Positions 23,833 through 36,595 are shown, counted from the stretch's first letter. The stretch: DNA of 64,000 nucleotides from Ceratodon purpureus (GCA_014871385.1 CM026426.1:85394947-85458946), one strand, 5' to 3'. Notes: generated by a model from the letters alone, not told the origin. Numbers and translations: made by a program.

Positions 23833-25440
23833 AATTATAAATTAAAGAAGGGATTTTGGCTTTTCTAGTCTTCCTTTTCTACTTCTGGTTATTTAGTGTC
23901 CTAGTTTTTTCCCTCTTCTTCATGACATGGAATCTGCACCAAGTTAAAAATAAATAAATAAATAAAGAAATAAAATATATAGCCATAGAACATATTTTAT
24001 TTATTTTTATTATTCTTTTTTCTCTATTCCCTTCCTGTACACAGTACCTCCCATTCCCCATTATCTTTCTTTATTTTCTTCATGTTTTTTTTCCCTTCTT
24101 CTTCAAAGATTACTTCCATGGTAATAATGAATCCATGGGTTCTTTGTGAAACACGTGTATTTGTGGAAATTATGTTTTTTTTGTGAAACAAAGGGAGTAA
24201 AATACTGCTACAAATAGTAATATAGGTGGGTACACAGTCATGTTGTTGCTGTAGTCAATGCACGTTAGATAAAATTTATTTTATTTATTTGCATTATCGT
24301 ATACAACTCTGAGCTCATATTCCGCACATATTTTTAATTGAATCGCATTGTCACATACAAGTCAGAACAAGTTTCTGCATTTCAGAATTGAATAAGACTG
24401 TAAGACACATTTATGCCTACAAAGACCTTTCTTTACGAGGTACTAATTCTAAACAAAGACTCCGAGATCATTCGAATTGATTAATACGGTTTCAATTAAA
24501 TATCTGAGAGCTTCATTTTGTAATCTCTTTTTTGAAACAAGGAATAACATTTTAGAAAGGAACAAACGAGGGGGGACACTGTAACACTGGGAAACTAGAA
24601 AAGAATGGGGAAATAAATCTTTCAGCAATTAATGATAGGTGGGAAGCAATTTCAAGAATTGAGCAGCACAATTTTTGAGCTCTTATCATGTCGGATATCT
24701 CCAACAGTGCATATCTTAAATTTGAAAAAAATATGAAATGAACAGCCTAGTGGTTTAATTAAATTGTTATGCCAAGGACTTCTTACCCTCCAAATAAACC
24801 CGGAAATTGACTACAGTATGCCATTTTGCAACAACAGTGTGAACAGTGGATTGCTTCAATGAGCTTCTGGTACAGTAACAATCGCACCACAAATCCAATT
24901 TTCCGATTCTAACAAATTAATCAATAACGGTTAAATTAGAATCACGCGCCCAACCAAATATACCGGCAGAATCAAAATCATAGGTTCATACAAAGTTGAG
25001 ATCAAGAATCAATTCCACTCTTACAATGTAAACTCCGGGTTCATTCACACTCAGAGAATCATTCACACCGACAGAATCTTCGAATGCAACAAACTCTTGG
25101 CATCAAGCGGTTTCTGTGAATGTAACAAAGTATGAGATACATTCACACATATGAGATATATTTTGAGATGAATACAGTCTTGAAGATTTCCGTGGATTCA
25201 GAGAAATCGGCAAAGGAATGCAATCAGAGATTGCAGCAGTTCACTTCTAAATCAGACGTTGAATCCCATTCGTAGGTTTAACCAAATGTGCCGAAAAAAC
25301 AATGTCTCAAAATTGATCCAAGAAGAATCACGGCCCATACTGTTCAGTGGAATCCGACCCAAAAAGTATATCCTCGACTCACATATTCAGACAAGCATAA
25401 ACCTATCTACAATGCCATGGCCACAGCAACGATGCTTCAG
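23833..25440. other. AT-rich intergenic stretch
   Basis: Poly-T-rich tracts and short open frames only. Nothing identifiable. Confidence 0.5.
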
Positions 25441-25446
25441 CACATG

Positions 25447-26940
25447 TCACTCAACATTTCGGCCCCCGTGGTGGTACGCAGCCCCGAGGCGCCTAACCAT
25501 CTCCACCGTAACTCCCACCTGCCGATCCTGGTCAGCATTCAACTTCCCATCCCATTGTTTGACCCACGCTGGATCGAGCTTGCACTCGCAGTAGGGGCAA
25601 CGGTAATGGCTCGACTCGATCATCTCTGCCACGCATACGTGGTGGAAGAAGCAACGACAAGAACCAAGAATTGCTGCACAAGACACAAACCCTTTAGAAC
25701 ACACGGGGCACCACTCGTTCAGTGAGCCCATCCCTCCATCAATCGCCGGTACAGATTGTCGTGGAGGATATTCAAAAACCGCTCGCGACCGCAAGATCAG
25801 GGTCTCCTGTTTGGCCTTCTTGAGAGCTGCCTTGGCTTCAACACGCACAGCTATGGCCTTCTTCTAATCCGGGACGGCCATGGACAGTGGACCGTTTTCC
25901 TCGGCAAGACTTCGCATGGCAAATCTTGCGGTCATCAACTCCTCCTGCAGCTTGGCCACCTTCTCAAAACTTGCCCGCACCACTTCAACCTGGGCCTTGT
26001 ATTCGGAAGGTGTCCGAGTGAGGAAAACTCTTCTCTGCTCCACCAAGGCCGCGTTACTCTCGGATTCAGCCTTCGCCACGTCCTCCTCCGTGCACCTCTC
26101 CAGCACCGCCACCGCCAAGTCCCTCTCCTTCTGAAGTCCTCGCAGTACCTCCGCCGCGGCATCCGCAGCTGCTGTAGCCGCAGTCAACGCCCCCTCTGCT
26201 GCAGTCACCGACTCTGGTGAACCAGGAGTCAACGGTTGTCCACGGGCGAGATCCTTGATGATACCGCATAAGCTTTCAACTTGACACTAGAGAGCAACTG
26301 GACCAAGCTTGTATTGATTCTTCATCGCGGTTGCTATACGTCTGCATCGACGCCCTTGTGCTTCAGCCACCCAATTCACCTCCAAGCCATGCACAAACGT
26401 CGCGGTAGCGGCCTTCAAGAACCGCATTGCAAAATAAGCATTATCCGGGCGATGTCCATAAACTTCATAACAAAGCTTGGAAAACTGCCGAGCCTGGATC
26501 TTGCTGGTGCAGTTGACAAGCTCGTACCGATTCTGCTGCATCCCCGGCCTCCAGATCTCCTTGATGTCACCCTCCAACACTTGCGGGTAGACCTTCCCCA
26601 CATCATCTACCAGAGCACCCCGATCGCACAAGCCCACATGGTTGGTGAAGAACTCATCCTTGTACTCTGCCTCACGGCCCGCAAGAGCAGGAGCTACTAC
26701 AACCATGGAAGACTGCAACCCTAGTGGAATACCACGAAGCTAGAATGGTGCATCCCACTCTGAGTTACCAATCTCATATGCAAGCTCCACTTCGGTCAAA
26801 TCACCTTCACCTTGCAAGGAATGTGACCCGGATCCTTCCCCTTCCTCGCTATAATCGATGGATGATCGACGCCTCCCACCTCGAGCACTGTTTGGAGTGT
26901 TGCCGCCCCTAGACACCTTCCGCTTCCTCTGAAACACCAT
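25447..26940 (-). pseudogene. RING-like gene C (three in-frame TAG codons)
   Basis: One frame runs from ATG 26940 to TGA 25447 (498 codons), with no indel but TAG at 26742-26740, 26289-26287 and 25866-25864. The order is as in gene A: basic start (MVFQRKRKVSRGG), acidic linker, conserved block (APALAGREAEYKDEFF ... FVHGLEVNWVAEA), an Ala/Glu-rich coiled coil, then a RING-like domain at about 25710-25588 (CPVC ... CRCFFHHVC ... CPYC) and a short tail (DPAWVKQWDGKL). Each TAG can be read as CAG to TAG: APF-x-LRGIPL, GPVAL-x-CQVE and VPD-x-KKAIAV. The conserved block is highly similar to A, for example PDNAYFAMRFLKAA in both. Ligase activity is an inference from the RING fold only. Confidence 0.6.
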
Positions 26941-27373
26941 GTTGACGTTCTCTCCAACCTGTATGTACAGCAGAATAGACGAATTAGGAAACTTAGAATC
27001 AAGCAAAGGAAATTTGCAACACAAAAGATCAAGCCTGTAACTCCACAATAGAGACAGTAGGAAATCACCTGACCAGGCTCAACTGCACTGTTTTGCTGGA
27101 GCCGCACCCAAACAGCTCGAGGAGGCACAAAAGATGTGCGTGGAGTGCCATGCATGGTTCTCCACCTTCTCAAAATCTAGATGGGACACTCAGGGTCTGC
27201 TTTGTTCAATCCTTGGAGACAATGCATGCTCAAGTTAATGAGATTGGACGTGTTAGTGGTGCTGGACTGATTGAGTTGGGAGACAATGCATTCGAGGACC
27301 CCCACATTGTAGTCATGTAGCCGCTGAGATTAGACGTCGTCATGGAGTGGGATCATGGCATGCAGTTATGGGG

Positions 27374-27630
27374 TTTGATGACAAAGAATCAAAATAATAC
27401 ATTGCAACTCTCCATAACCCATTCATCCATGTGGCCCCAAGCAACATCACAAACCGGATGCAAATCCGCTGAATATTTGCAAGCCATTTAAATGTACACT
27501 TAGAACTGATTTCAATATTCAATCTATGTTAGTATAAATGTATAGGTAGAATTTGTTTCTAACATGTTGTGAGCCCCATGACCAGAGCCTTGGGCCCATG
27601 TCCGCTACTTCTAGACCTGTGACTGTCGCA
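27374..27630. repeat. Segmental repeat, copy 2
   Basis: This is the diverged second copy of the segment at 22808-23210. It runs into the flank GATTAACCTTGAAGCC shared by R3 and R4. Confidence 0.75.
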
Positions 27631-27678
27631 GACGTAAGATTAACCTTGAAGCCTGATTTGCTTGGAATCTGTTATAAA

Positions 27679-28592
27679 CTCCCTTGCCTAACTTGGCGTC
27701 CAGTTAAAGCAATTAAGAATTTTGCATAACATAATTTTTTTTTTAATTTTGAGGATCTCAGATGTGATATAAGTATGCTCAGAAATTTTACATACCTCGT
27801 CAAAGCCTTGGTGGCTTGGTGTTCCGAGGCTTCGGGTTCGAACTGACGTGGCGGCCCCAGGGTGCTGGTGCCGGGTTCGAATCCACCCTCCGACACCCAC
27901 CCTACCACGCTTTCTGCTGCACAGTTGAACGTGCAAAATTTTTATTTTTTATTTTTTTCGTCTTTTATAAGTTATTTTCACTAAGGTGTTCTTTTACTGT
28001 ATATGAAGATTTTACTATCACCATTTTTTCAATACTTAGAATTATGTTCAACCATTAGCATAACCTCGTATAATTCTGAAACTAAATTAAGCAACTGAGT
28101 ATCCAAGGTTCTTTCTAGAAGTATCTTTATATTCCAAAGTTTAATTAGGTTGAGTACCCCCATGGAAAATTTGAGAGACTCATTCCTTTTTTTGGCTCTC
28201 ATAAAAATTGTTTTCTAGAAGCACATCTAAAAACCTTGATATAGTAAAACATGCATGAGGTCACGTATATTTGGTTTTAGAAAAATCTGAACGGTGGTTA
28301 GGTGCCTTTATAAGTCTTCAATTTTTGAGCCAAATTATTTTTGAAAAATTCCAAAATCTCAAATTTTGACGAATTTTGAAAGAATAATTTCCTATTGATA
28401 ATAATTGTTATATATTTGGATTAACATGAACTATGTGATGGTATAATTTCCATTATTTAATTCCACTTGTTCTGGAAAATCATATTTAAGATCTCACTTT
28501 TTGAACCAGGGATGAAAGTTGACATAAATCAAATCTATGATTTTTCGAAAAATCACAAGATCTTATCTTGAAGATCCACAACGTGCAAATGG
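27679..28592 (-). mobile_element. Repeat R4
   Basis: This is the inverted copy of R2: CTCCCTTGCC at the left, the GC-rich module with GTTCGAAC and GTTCGAATCC boxes at about 27780-27915, then the AT-rich body, with the GATTTTTCGAAAAATC palindrome near 28540. It lies downstream of RING gene C. Confidence 0.8.
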
Positions 28593-29490
28593 TAGTAACA
28601 AACACAAGAATTCAAGAAAAAATCAAAATAGACGAAAAGCATCCAACCCCTCAAAAATAGCTTTGCTGAAAGTTGTCCAACGTCGAGAATTTGGACGCTG
28701 GAGCGTTAAAGGGTCAAAGGGTCAAGTGGAAACCTCCATCATCATTATTAACCTTTTATGACAACAACGATGCTTTGGTAAGATTAAACTTCCAAATTAA
28801 TGAATACGAAAATTATAGATTCTTTTTCATTTATTTCCCATTTGCTTCAGCAAGGAGGCTTTGGATGTTTCCCTTCAGTCTCCACTATGGAGATTCTTTC
28901 ACACTTGACGAATGTAACTACCAAGATGGTATTTAGGGGATGGAGATTTTCCCCACACTCATTTAATTTCCGTAATGGTTCAGTTCAGTCGGATAGATTT
29001 GACCTTCAAACTTTGTGCCTCCACTAATTTCTAAGAGTCGGAAGGTATGGTTTGAATAATTAGAAGTGGATTACTTTGGCTCTATTTGAATCAAATCCTA
29101 TGCTGTGAAGAATTCACAGTGTATTCAAGTTTTAAAGATGGTAGTGGTTAAATAAATTAAAATAATTAAAAAATGGAAAATCTTGAATTGGTTCATTTAC
29201 TCCAGTCTAAGCTAATCACACTTCACTAAATTTTGCAAACTAACCAAATCAGGTTCTAAGCTAATCAGACTTTCATCTTAATCAAAACATGTAATAAGCA
29301 TGGTTCAAAACGCATATCAAATATCACTAAAAAATGGTGAACCACCGTTTTAGCTTCGGCATAAAGCAACTTCAACATTTACAAGCACAACAAAATGGTT
29401 TAAAGCAAGTGCACAGTGTTTAGATACACACAACAACAGGTTCTCACACAGCTTCATTTTCTATAGCATGCTTGAAATTCTCTGTACTAG
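28593..29490. other. Intergenic stretch
   Basis: AT-rich, with short open frames and no recognised motif. Confidence 0.5.
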
Positions 29491-29495
29491 GCTAT

Positions 29496-30837
29496 CTACA
29501 CTACAACCATTTTGAATTGACCATGATCGGCCAGCACCGCACTGATGAGTGTAATCTTCTCGTGTCGACCATTTATCTGCACAACATTGGCGTGCAAAAT
29601 TAAATTCAGCTGAGCTTTTTGCACATACAGTCTTTGATTAATATTGCAATGTCCATTAGCAACCAACTAAACTTGCAATTGTACCTTGATATCAGGCTGG
29701 CCTCGCCGCTGTATGACTAGGTCATACTCTTCTGGAAGTGAGTCTCTGGAGAGGATGATCGAAATCTCGTTCCGAAGATGCGACACAGGCCACGTTCTGC
29801 CCACTTCAATGGCCGGCAACAAAGACTCTCCCAAAATTTTAGAGGTCCTAACCATCTCCATAGCAACTCCTTGATCAATGGCAGTCCAAGCGTCTCCCTC
29901 CACACATCTATAACGCAGGTACTGGTAGTTCACATAAAGCATTTGCCAACCCAGATGATATCTAAACTTAATGCTGTCATGACTCACTACACACTTCAAC
30001 ACATCCCGCCCCTTCTCATACTTGACATCCCAACCCAGTGACATCAAGCTACTCAAAAGTTCATCTGAAGGGTTGTTAAAAATGTACATGGATCTGGTTT
30101 TCCGTACACTATCCGCACAGGCAAACAAATCCACCATCACATGCACCGGCATGAACAAGTGCACATGAACAGCCCTACTGCCTGTGGAGCCTTTTCATTG
30201 CGGCAACAATGTCGACAGCAAGCTTTCTTCTAAAAAACTCACTTGTGCGCATGTCAGGGAGGGGCCACTCTGAGTCCGTTAGCTCTGGAAGGGGAAGTGC
30301 CTCTAGAGTGCCATAGAGCTGATTGCCAGACCGCGGCACATACACAGCCCTCAAGTAAAAAGTTCCATCAGCCCTCAAATCCTTGTAACCTCGGCCATTA
30401 CGAGTCGCCTCACCAACCTCATGATGCAGCACAAGGATGACATCTAAAATCGACGTGGGCGGGACCCAATCCTCCCAGTATGATGCATAGAGATAGTTGC
30501 AGGCTCTAGGCTCGGTGGCTGAAACTACAGGGTCCAAATGGATATGCCTACGCTCATATGCATGCCTCACTAACACGGACTCGAGTTTCATCACAACCTT
30601 GCCTCTAACAGTGCTGTAACTCCACTGGAACTCAACGATCCGTGCCTTGTAAGCACCTGCGTTACTCTCCTCTCCTTGTCTGCGTGAGTCTCGAGCCCAC
30701 GCCCCAGTGGACGCAAGCTTCAGCGTCACCCAGCTGCCAACCTCCAGTTGCAACGGGATCCACTGTCCACCAACGTCCTCGTCGTTGTAGACGACTATTG
30801 ATTGCACCCCTGCCCGTGGACGCCGACTATTTGCCAT
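29496..30837 (-). CDS. Three-exon gene, unknown function (about 387 aa)
   Basis: The model is exon 1 30837-30179 (ATG 30837), intron 30178-30109 (70 bp), exon 2 30108-29685, intron 29684-29577 (108 bp), exon 3 29576-29496 (TAG). Exon lengths of 659, 424 and 81 nt sum to 388 codons including the stop; junction phases agree and the frame has no internal stop. The first half starts MANSRRPRAGVQSIVVYND and holds a beta-rich stretch (WIPLQLEVGSWVTLKL; ARIVEFQWSY) followed by LILDVILVLHHEVGEA-like and TFYLRAVYVPRSG segments. The second half has SLMSLGWDVKYEKG, FRYHLGWQMLYVNYQYLRYR and VGRTWPVSHLRNEI. No signal peptide, membrane segment or catalytic motif is visible. It is one of the few genes here without decay, so it is probably expressed, but I do not recognise the family. 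Confidence 0.7.
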
Positions 30838-31314
30838 CGATTATATACCCGTATCTCAAACCAAGTAATACAGCAGGAAGCGCTACTTTGCTGCCGCAAC
30901 AGACCACCGAGGAAGCCAAATATTCTGGCCCAAAAGACTACTCCAAATCTCCGAAGCTGACTGTGTGCGAACCAATTACCCTCGGCATCCATTTTCCCGG
31001 GCCATTATGTCACTGTTTCAGCTGACATGGCTAACCCTCCACTACCCCGTCCACATAAAATACAGAAATAGAATCTTATAATATGAAAACTCAAGCGGCT
31101 TCAAGGATAGTCACTCGAGTATAATCAGCCCACCATGGTACAGAGATGTCCAAATCTCTCTAGTAAATAAATCCGATTGAGTACAGTCCAAACATCTGTG
31201 AGTTCCACCTAGGTCACAATGGGAAACTCAACCTCTTGCAGCCATTGGCCGAACCCTGCGAACATGCTGCTGGAACCGAAGGCTGGCACCAATGGTGATT
31301 ACCTGCTGAACCGG
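30838..31314. other. Short intergenic stretch
   Basis: It separates the three-exon gene from the LINE. No feature is supported, though the promoter of the minus-strand gene is presumably here. Confidence 0.4.
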
Positions 31315-33740
31315 TTACTTCACTCCGGGCACTGTACCAAGGGCACAACCGAGGCACATGTTGAGGGCCTCTCCCAGACCCAAAATAATCTCTAATGCTT
31401 TAGTGTATTTTGTGGTTATTTTTCTGGCTTCTTTGTTAGCAGTTTTCGCGATATTAGCTATGACATCAATCCATTCGTATGGTATAGAGTCCGTTGCTGG
31501 TGGATGTGGGATTTGTACGTATTGGTGGCTACGTATTTCGTTCAGTATGGGGTGTGTTTGCCATTGTGGGTTATTTTTTGCGATGTATATAGTTTTTCTG
31601 ATAAGATGATATGTGGCAAGATGTTTTTTCCATTCTTTGGCTAGTTTTCGAGGTAAAAAGCCGCCTTGTTGCCTTGTTCTATTTGTGAGTTGTGGTAGTG
31701 GGGTTGCGTTACATGTTTTTTCAATGGTTTCCAAGATTTTTTCTACAATTTTGTCTAAGGATGCGCAAGCTTCTCGCCATAAAGCAGGGGTAAGATGGTC
31801 ATTGTTTTCTAATACTCTGGTTAGTTCATTTATTTGTATAGAATTTTTTTCAAAAATTCAATATTAAACTTTTCTAAGTTTTCTAGAAGTATTGGGTTTA
31901 AGATTCTAATTGTTGGGGTAGTAATGGGAGCCCGGCTATCAATAGGTTTTGTGGAATGTTTAAGGTGACTGGCTAATGATCTGAGTTTAGATTCAAATTT
32001 GTGTTTGTCGTGGAGGTGAATCTAGTATTGTCTAGGGATTTTATGTAGAAACCATCTATAAGGCTAGTTGATGTGTAGTTGTAGCCACCTTGTCTAGAGA
32101 ATGTTGTGTTTGTTGGGATGTATTCTAGATTTAGTGAGTTGATAAAGTTTTTCCATTGAATATCTTCTTCTTGTGGTGGAGTGTTGGTGTTGTGGTTTTG
32201 TCTTCCGTTTAGTGCTATATCTCGATTGAAGCTCCACACAAGATGTATGTATGATCAGGGTGTGCAATTATTTGGTTTGTGATTGTAGTTTGGATGTGGG
32301 GGACGAGGCGGATGTCTTCTTGGTGTGTGGGCATATATAAGTGTATGATTAACCATGGTAGTAACGGATGGTTGTTTATTTTTATTATTTGTAGATATGG
32401 GGAAATGTTTGCTGGTGTAGGGATTTTGGTAATATTTCCAGGGAAAGCATATTTATTGTGTATAAGTGTGAGTAGGCCTCCTCTTCCGGGGGTGTAGGGC
32501 ATTCTTTGTTGCATGCATCTTGTGAGGGCATGTGTGTTATTAAAAATGAGTTTGTATTTAGGAAATAGATTTTGTATCCATTTAGTGGATTTGGTTGCTG
32601 TGAGTTTTGTTTCTTGGATGTTTATAATTGTCGTATTCCTTAAAAAGTTGTTTACAAGATTTTGTAGGTTTGGTAGAGCCGTATTAAGCGAAGATGCATT
32701 CCAAGTTATTATTTTTGTTTCGTCATTAGTGTTGATGTTTATTCTCAGAGGAGGTGTTGGGATGTTTGGAAGAGGTGGTGGATGTGAGTATTCATTTAGA
32801 CTCTCGAAACAGCGTAAAGCTTCTGTGATTAGTTTGTTTGGTAAAAAAGGAAATTTTCTTTGGAGTATGATAGGTGTTGGTGGTGCATCTTGATTATTGA
32901 TAAATTTGTATAGTTCATCATGACTTGAATTTTTTGGGGATATTAGGTCTTGGTTCATCTCAATGATTTTGGTATAAGGCTGTTGAGTGAGGACGTGTCT
33001 TTCTAGAGGGTTATTTAGGTTAGCTAGTCTAATTATTACTCTATTAGTCCAAATATCATTGAAGTGGTAAATGCGGGGCTGAGCTCAAATATCATTACAT
33101 GTATTTATGAGTGGGTGTATGGTAACAATTAATGCATATAGTTTGTGAGGTAATGGAGATTGTATTTGTGTTTGTATATTTCGATGTAGGTGTGGAAATT
33201 CAATAATTGCTTGATGTGTAGATGGTGGTTAGTTATTAAAATTGGAGCAAATGATATTGCAATATGTTGGTATTCCGGGCGCAATTTAGTTGTGCTAGGG
33301 ATAAAGTATCTTTTAGTTCTTTTCTTATGTTTGGCTCGATGAGTTCTAAGTATGTTGGGCATTGGCCTTGGGTTTGATTCAATGTCCCCGCATTGGAGTA
33401 GGGCTAATTTGTTTATAAAGTAGTATCCTTGGTAAATACTAGTTTTAGGGTTTTTATAATTTAATTTATAATAGTTTGTTAGAATGAATTTTGTTGTGTT
33501 GAATAGATTAGGTAATGCATGTATTGTTTGTTCTAGACTCAAAGGTAGGTAATGTGAGGTTGTAGTGGATTTGGGTGCTTGGTTTGTAATTGAGTTAGCA
33601 AACTAATTGTATATGTGTTGATTTGTATTCTTTTCGTATTCTATTCTCTCGTGGTGTTGATAGGTTACGGTTGTAGAGTATTTGTTTAAAAGATTTTGTT
33701 TTTGTATAGTATCTAGTGTTATGTGAGATTTAGGTAGTAA
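31315..33740 (-). mobile_element. LINE 5' half: 2A-like motif and endonuclease domain
   Basis: This is the 5' part of a non-LTR retrotransposon, read on the minus strand. An N-terminal region contains CGDIESNPRP (33392-33363), a 2A-like ribosome-skipping motif in which the usual Gly of NPGP is Arg (AGG). Next comes an apurinic endonuclease domain: ITWNASSLN, INIQETKL, RMPYTPGRGGL and, after a frameshift near 32233, FNRDIALNGRQ, then SLIDGFYI. A further fragment (31734-31315, ending ALGTVPGVK) belongs to the linker before reverse transcriptase. No reverse transcriptase is present, so the copy is truncated. It carries several stops and frameshifts and is dead. Confidence 0.85.
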
Positions 33741-33779
33741 TTGAATTTTCTGTACGAGATGATTTCTGAATTTTAGGTA

Positions 33780-34808
33780 AAATATGTATTTTTGGTGGAT
33801 TTTATGATTGGGATGTATCCTGTGTTTTGAATGAACTTTAGATTGTCAACGTAATATAAATTTTGGATGAAGTCTAAGGTTTGGATGAGTTTTGGATTTT
33901 GGGTAAATTTGGGATTTTGAATGAAAATAGTATTTTGGATAAAACTGAATTGGCAAAGAGTTGAAAGTGTGAACACCCAACCAAAAAGAGGGATGTTGCG
34001 TTTCTGTTGCTTTCTCTTTTTGACATGAGAAAAAAACAACTACTTTGATTGGCATTGGCTTGATTTTTAGGTAACTAGCATTACAATCGTCCTCTAGAAA
34101 GTAACTGAAGGTCAAACGATGCTTCTCATTAAAGTACGGGATCTTCAGACTTAAAACTTGCAAGCTTGTTAGTTTCCCCTTGTTGGGCAACTCTGCAAGA
34201 TTAGAGCAGTCAAAAGCACGAAGCTCTTCCAAAGCAACCAAATAATCCAAACCAGGCAGGGCCTTCATCAACGGAAATTCAGAAATGGCCAACTTCTTGA
34301 GTTTCTGCAGCTTTTGTGAATTGGGAAGTTCTTCAATGTTAGTACATCTGTCAACACAAAGCTGCAGCAAAGACACCAGATCGCCAAACCCGGGTACTGC
34401 TTCGATTGTTGAGCACTCAAAAATGTTCAATCCCTACAGCTTTAGGAGCTTCCGTAAGTTTGGAAATTGTCCTCGTTTGACATAACCCCAAGCATCAAGC
34501 TTTGGCAAAACCCCAAGAGTATGCAATCCAAGCAATGCTCTTATGGAGACACAAAACAATATGTCCAATTTCTGGGGTCTCTGCAGCTTTTGCGAATTGG
34601 GTAACCCTTCAAGATTAAAGCACTTCGCCGCTTCCATCCTCGTCAGATATTTTGAATAGTTTGTAGTAGAGTGCTTTTCTGAGTTTTGAATATGTAGATT
34701 TGTTGAAAATACTGTCATTTTCTGTCCAACGAAGAAAAAACGCTGATCTAGCACTTTAGATGTATAGGTGTTACTTCTTCTCACCCTAACCAACACCTTT
34801 TTCCACAA
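33780..34808 (-). pseudogene. Leucine-rich-repeat fragment of an NBS-LRR-type gene
   Basis: The frame 34808 to about 33846 encodes plant-type LRRs, for example LEELPNSQKLQKLKKLAISE-like units (IEELPNSQKLQKLKK, ALEELRAFDCSNLAELPN). These LRRs form the ligand- or effector-sensing part of intracellular immune receptors. A TAG at 34436-34434 interrupts an otherwise continuous frame between LRKLLKL and GLNIFE, where Gln would suit. No NB-ARC or TIR motif (P-loop, GLPL, MHD) is present nearby, so this is a 3' piece only. The 3' end changes to FIQN/FTQN-like AT-rich repeats (33770-33960). Confidence 0.7.
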
Positions 34809-34809
34809 A

Positions 34810-36430
34810 TTAAGTTGTCGGGCCTCCCAAAGGTTTTATGGAAAGGAAGAAGTGGAGAGTATTTTCCGAGTATTGGAAGTTTACAAGATTAGTTGCAATG
34901 TAGTATAAATGGAGATGAGAACAATTGTGAGAGAAGGTACACTCAACTCTTCTTGTCACAGTGTCAAAGTATTTACTACTACTCTCTAATTGCATATTAG
35001 AGTCCATTGCCATTCTACTGTAAGTCATACATAAGGCCCTATTCATATCATTTGTCACAGACTTGTTGTGGGAAATAACATGACTACCTACTATTTGTAA
35101 TTGTTTATGACAATCACATCTATAGAACCCAAAACATTTACTAAACATCCAGTATTCAATCTGCAGCAGTTCTAACTTATGAGAACTAACTCAGCTGAGT
35201 TGGTGTTGACAGGGGGAGTTTCGGCAAGCCTCTCTTCACTAGTCCTACTGCACACACGGAAGGATTGACGTGAGATTGTGTAACAAGGAGTTTGAGTTTA
35301 GAAAACTTACCTTGGCTATTGAGAGAAGCGGGCCAGTCGTTGCAATGTCTCTGACTTGAAGGCTTCCTGCGGTGCCAGGTCCTATGGCTGCGATTCTCTG
35401 AGGTACATTGCATTGGCAAGTCAGACTCCAGGGGTTGGCTCCAAAGTCGCTGCTTGGTGTGCTGGCCTTCTTGCGTACATTCTTGGTGTGCTCGTCTTGA
35501 TGTGGTACAGACCGTCTTGTGCTCGTATGTTGATTTCGGTGGGGACCTCCGCGTCGTTGTCGGGGTGTGTTGTAGCGACAGGAGGTTTGTCGAAGCAGGT
35601 GATGCTGGTGGTGGTCTTTGGTAGCTTCGTTTCGAACAGTGTCTGCTTGATACTGGCTGAAGCGTCGCATAGGGTATCAGAGAGCTGCTTGCCGGGTCCT
35701 GGTTTGGTGTCGTCCACCTTGATGTGCACTGTGATTCGGTTCACAAATGCTCATGGTGCGTAAAAGCACCGGTGTCGAAGTTGGCTTTGGTGTGGGCTCC
35801 GAGGGTCAGCAGCTAAACAGCTAATTGGTGGTGAGTCCGTTGGTTCTTGACTGATTCGATGTGCCTTGTACAAGTAGGCCGAGGTCACGCAGTTCCCTCC
35901 CTTGGTGTTCTTGTGCAGGCAAGATCCAGAAATTTCGGTTCTCTGTACTTCCGAGTCGTGTGTTGCTTGGGCTTCTTCCGGTCTTGTTGAGTCGGTGGAG
36001 ACTACAAACGGTGATGAAGGAGAGAATGGATCACATGAGTTAAGACGTGGCGTTTCACGATTCAGTTTAATAGGGCTAGTGTGGGTCTGTGGAACAGCTA
36101 GGAAAGTATATGCATGGCATGAAAAGAGCGGAGCTAAGATGATAATGAAAACAAAAGTGAGTAATCTGAGAGGTCGGAAGAACTCCCCTTCGTATGTGTG
36201 CTCAATCTTGAAGTTGATGTGCTCCCAGGCCGAGGTAGCTCATGTATTTGTGCAAGTGAGTATCCTCGAGGAAGAAGTTTGTCCCCACGACAACGCCAGA
36301 TCTAGATCTGAGAATGGATATTACTATTGTGTGATGCTGGTCTAGTCCCAACCACTGCCCCCAGCTCTAATCAGTCAAGCAGTACTAGTTTCCAGCAATC
36401 ACTAGTGAATACACACGCACATGAATCAGA
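34810..36430. other. Stretch without an assignable gene
   Basis: Between 35245 and 35763 both strands are open in several frames and GC is raised. A minus frame includes ITVHIKVDDTKPGPGKQ and a plus frame MKASCGARSYGCDSL. I cannot decide between them and recognise no family. A GT donor-like site follows the minus frame near 35310. Confidence 0.3.
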
Positions 36431-36433
36431 TCT

Positions 36434-36595
36434 GGCGAGTCAAAGCCCCTTCCAACACACGGCCTCTCAGCAAACTTGCACACACACACTGGAAGAGAGA
36501 GCAGAAGGGGCGAGTCAAAGCCCCTTCCAACACACGGCCTCTCAGCAAACTTGCACACACTCACACTGGAAGAGAGAGCACAAGGGGCGCCAGGG
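36434..36595. repeat. 75-77 bp tandem duplication
   Basis: Two near-identical units start with CGAGTCAAAGCCCCTTCC at 36436 and 36511. They differ mainly in the number of CA dinucleotides. Confidence 0.95.
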
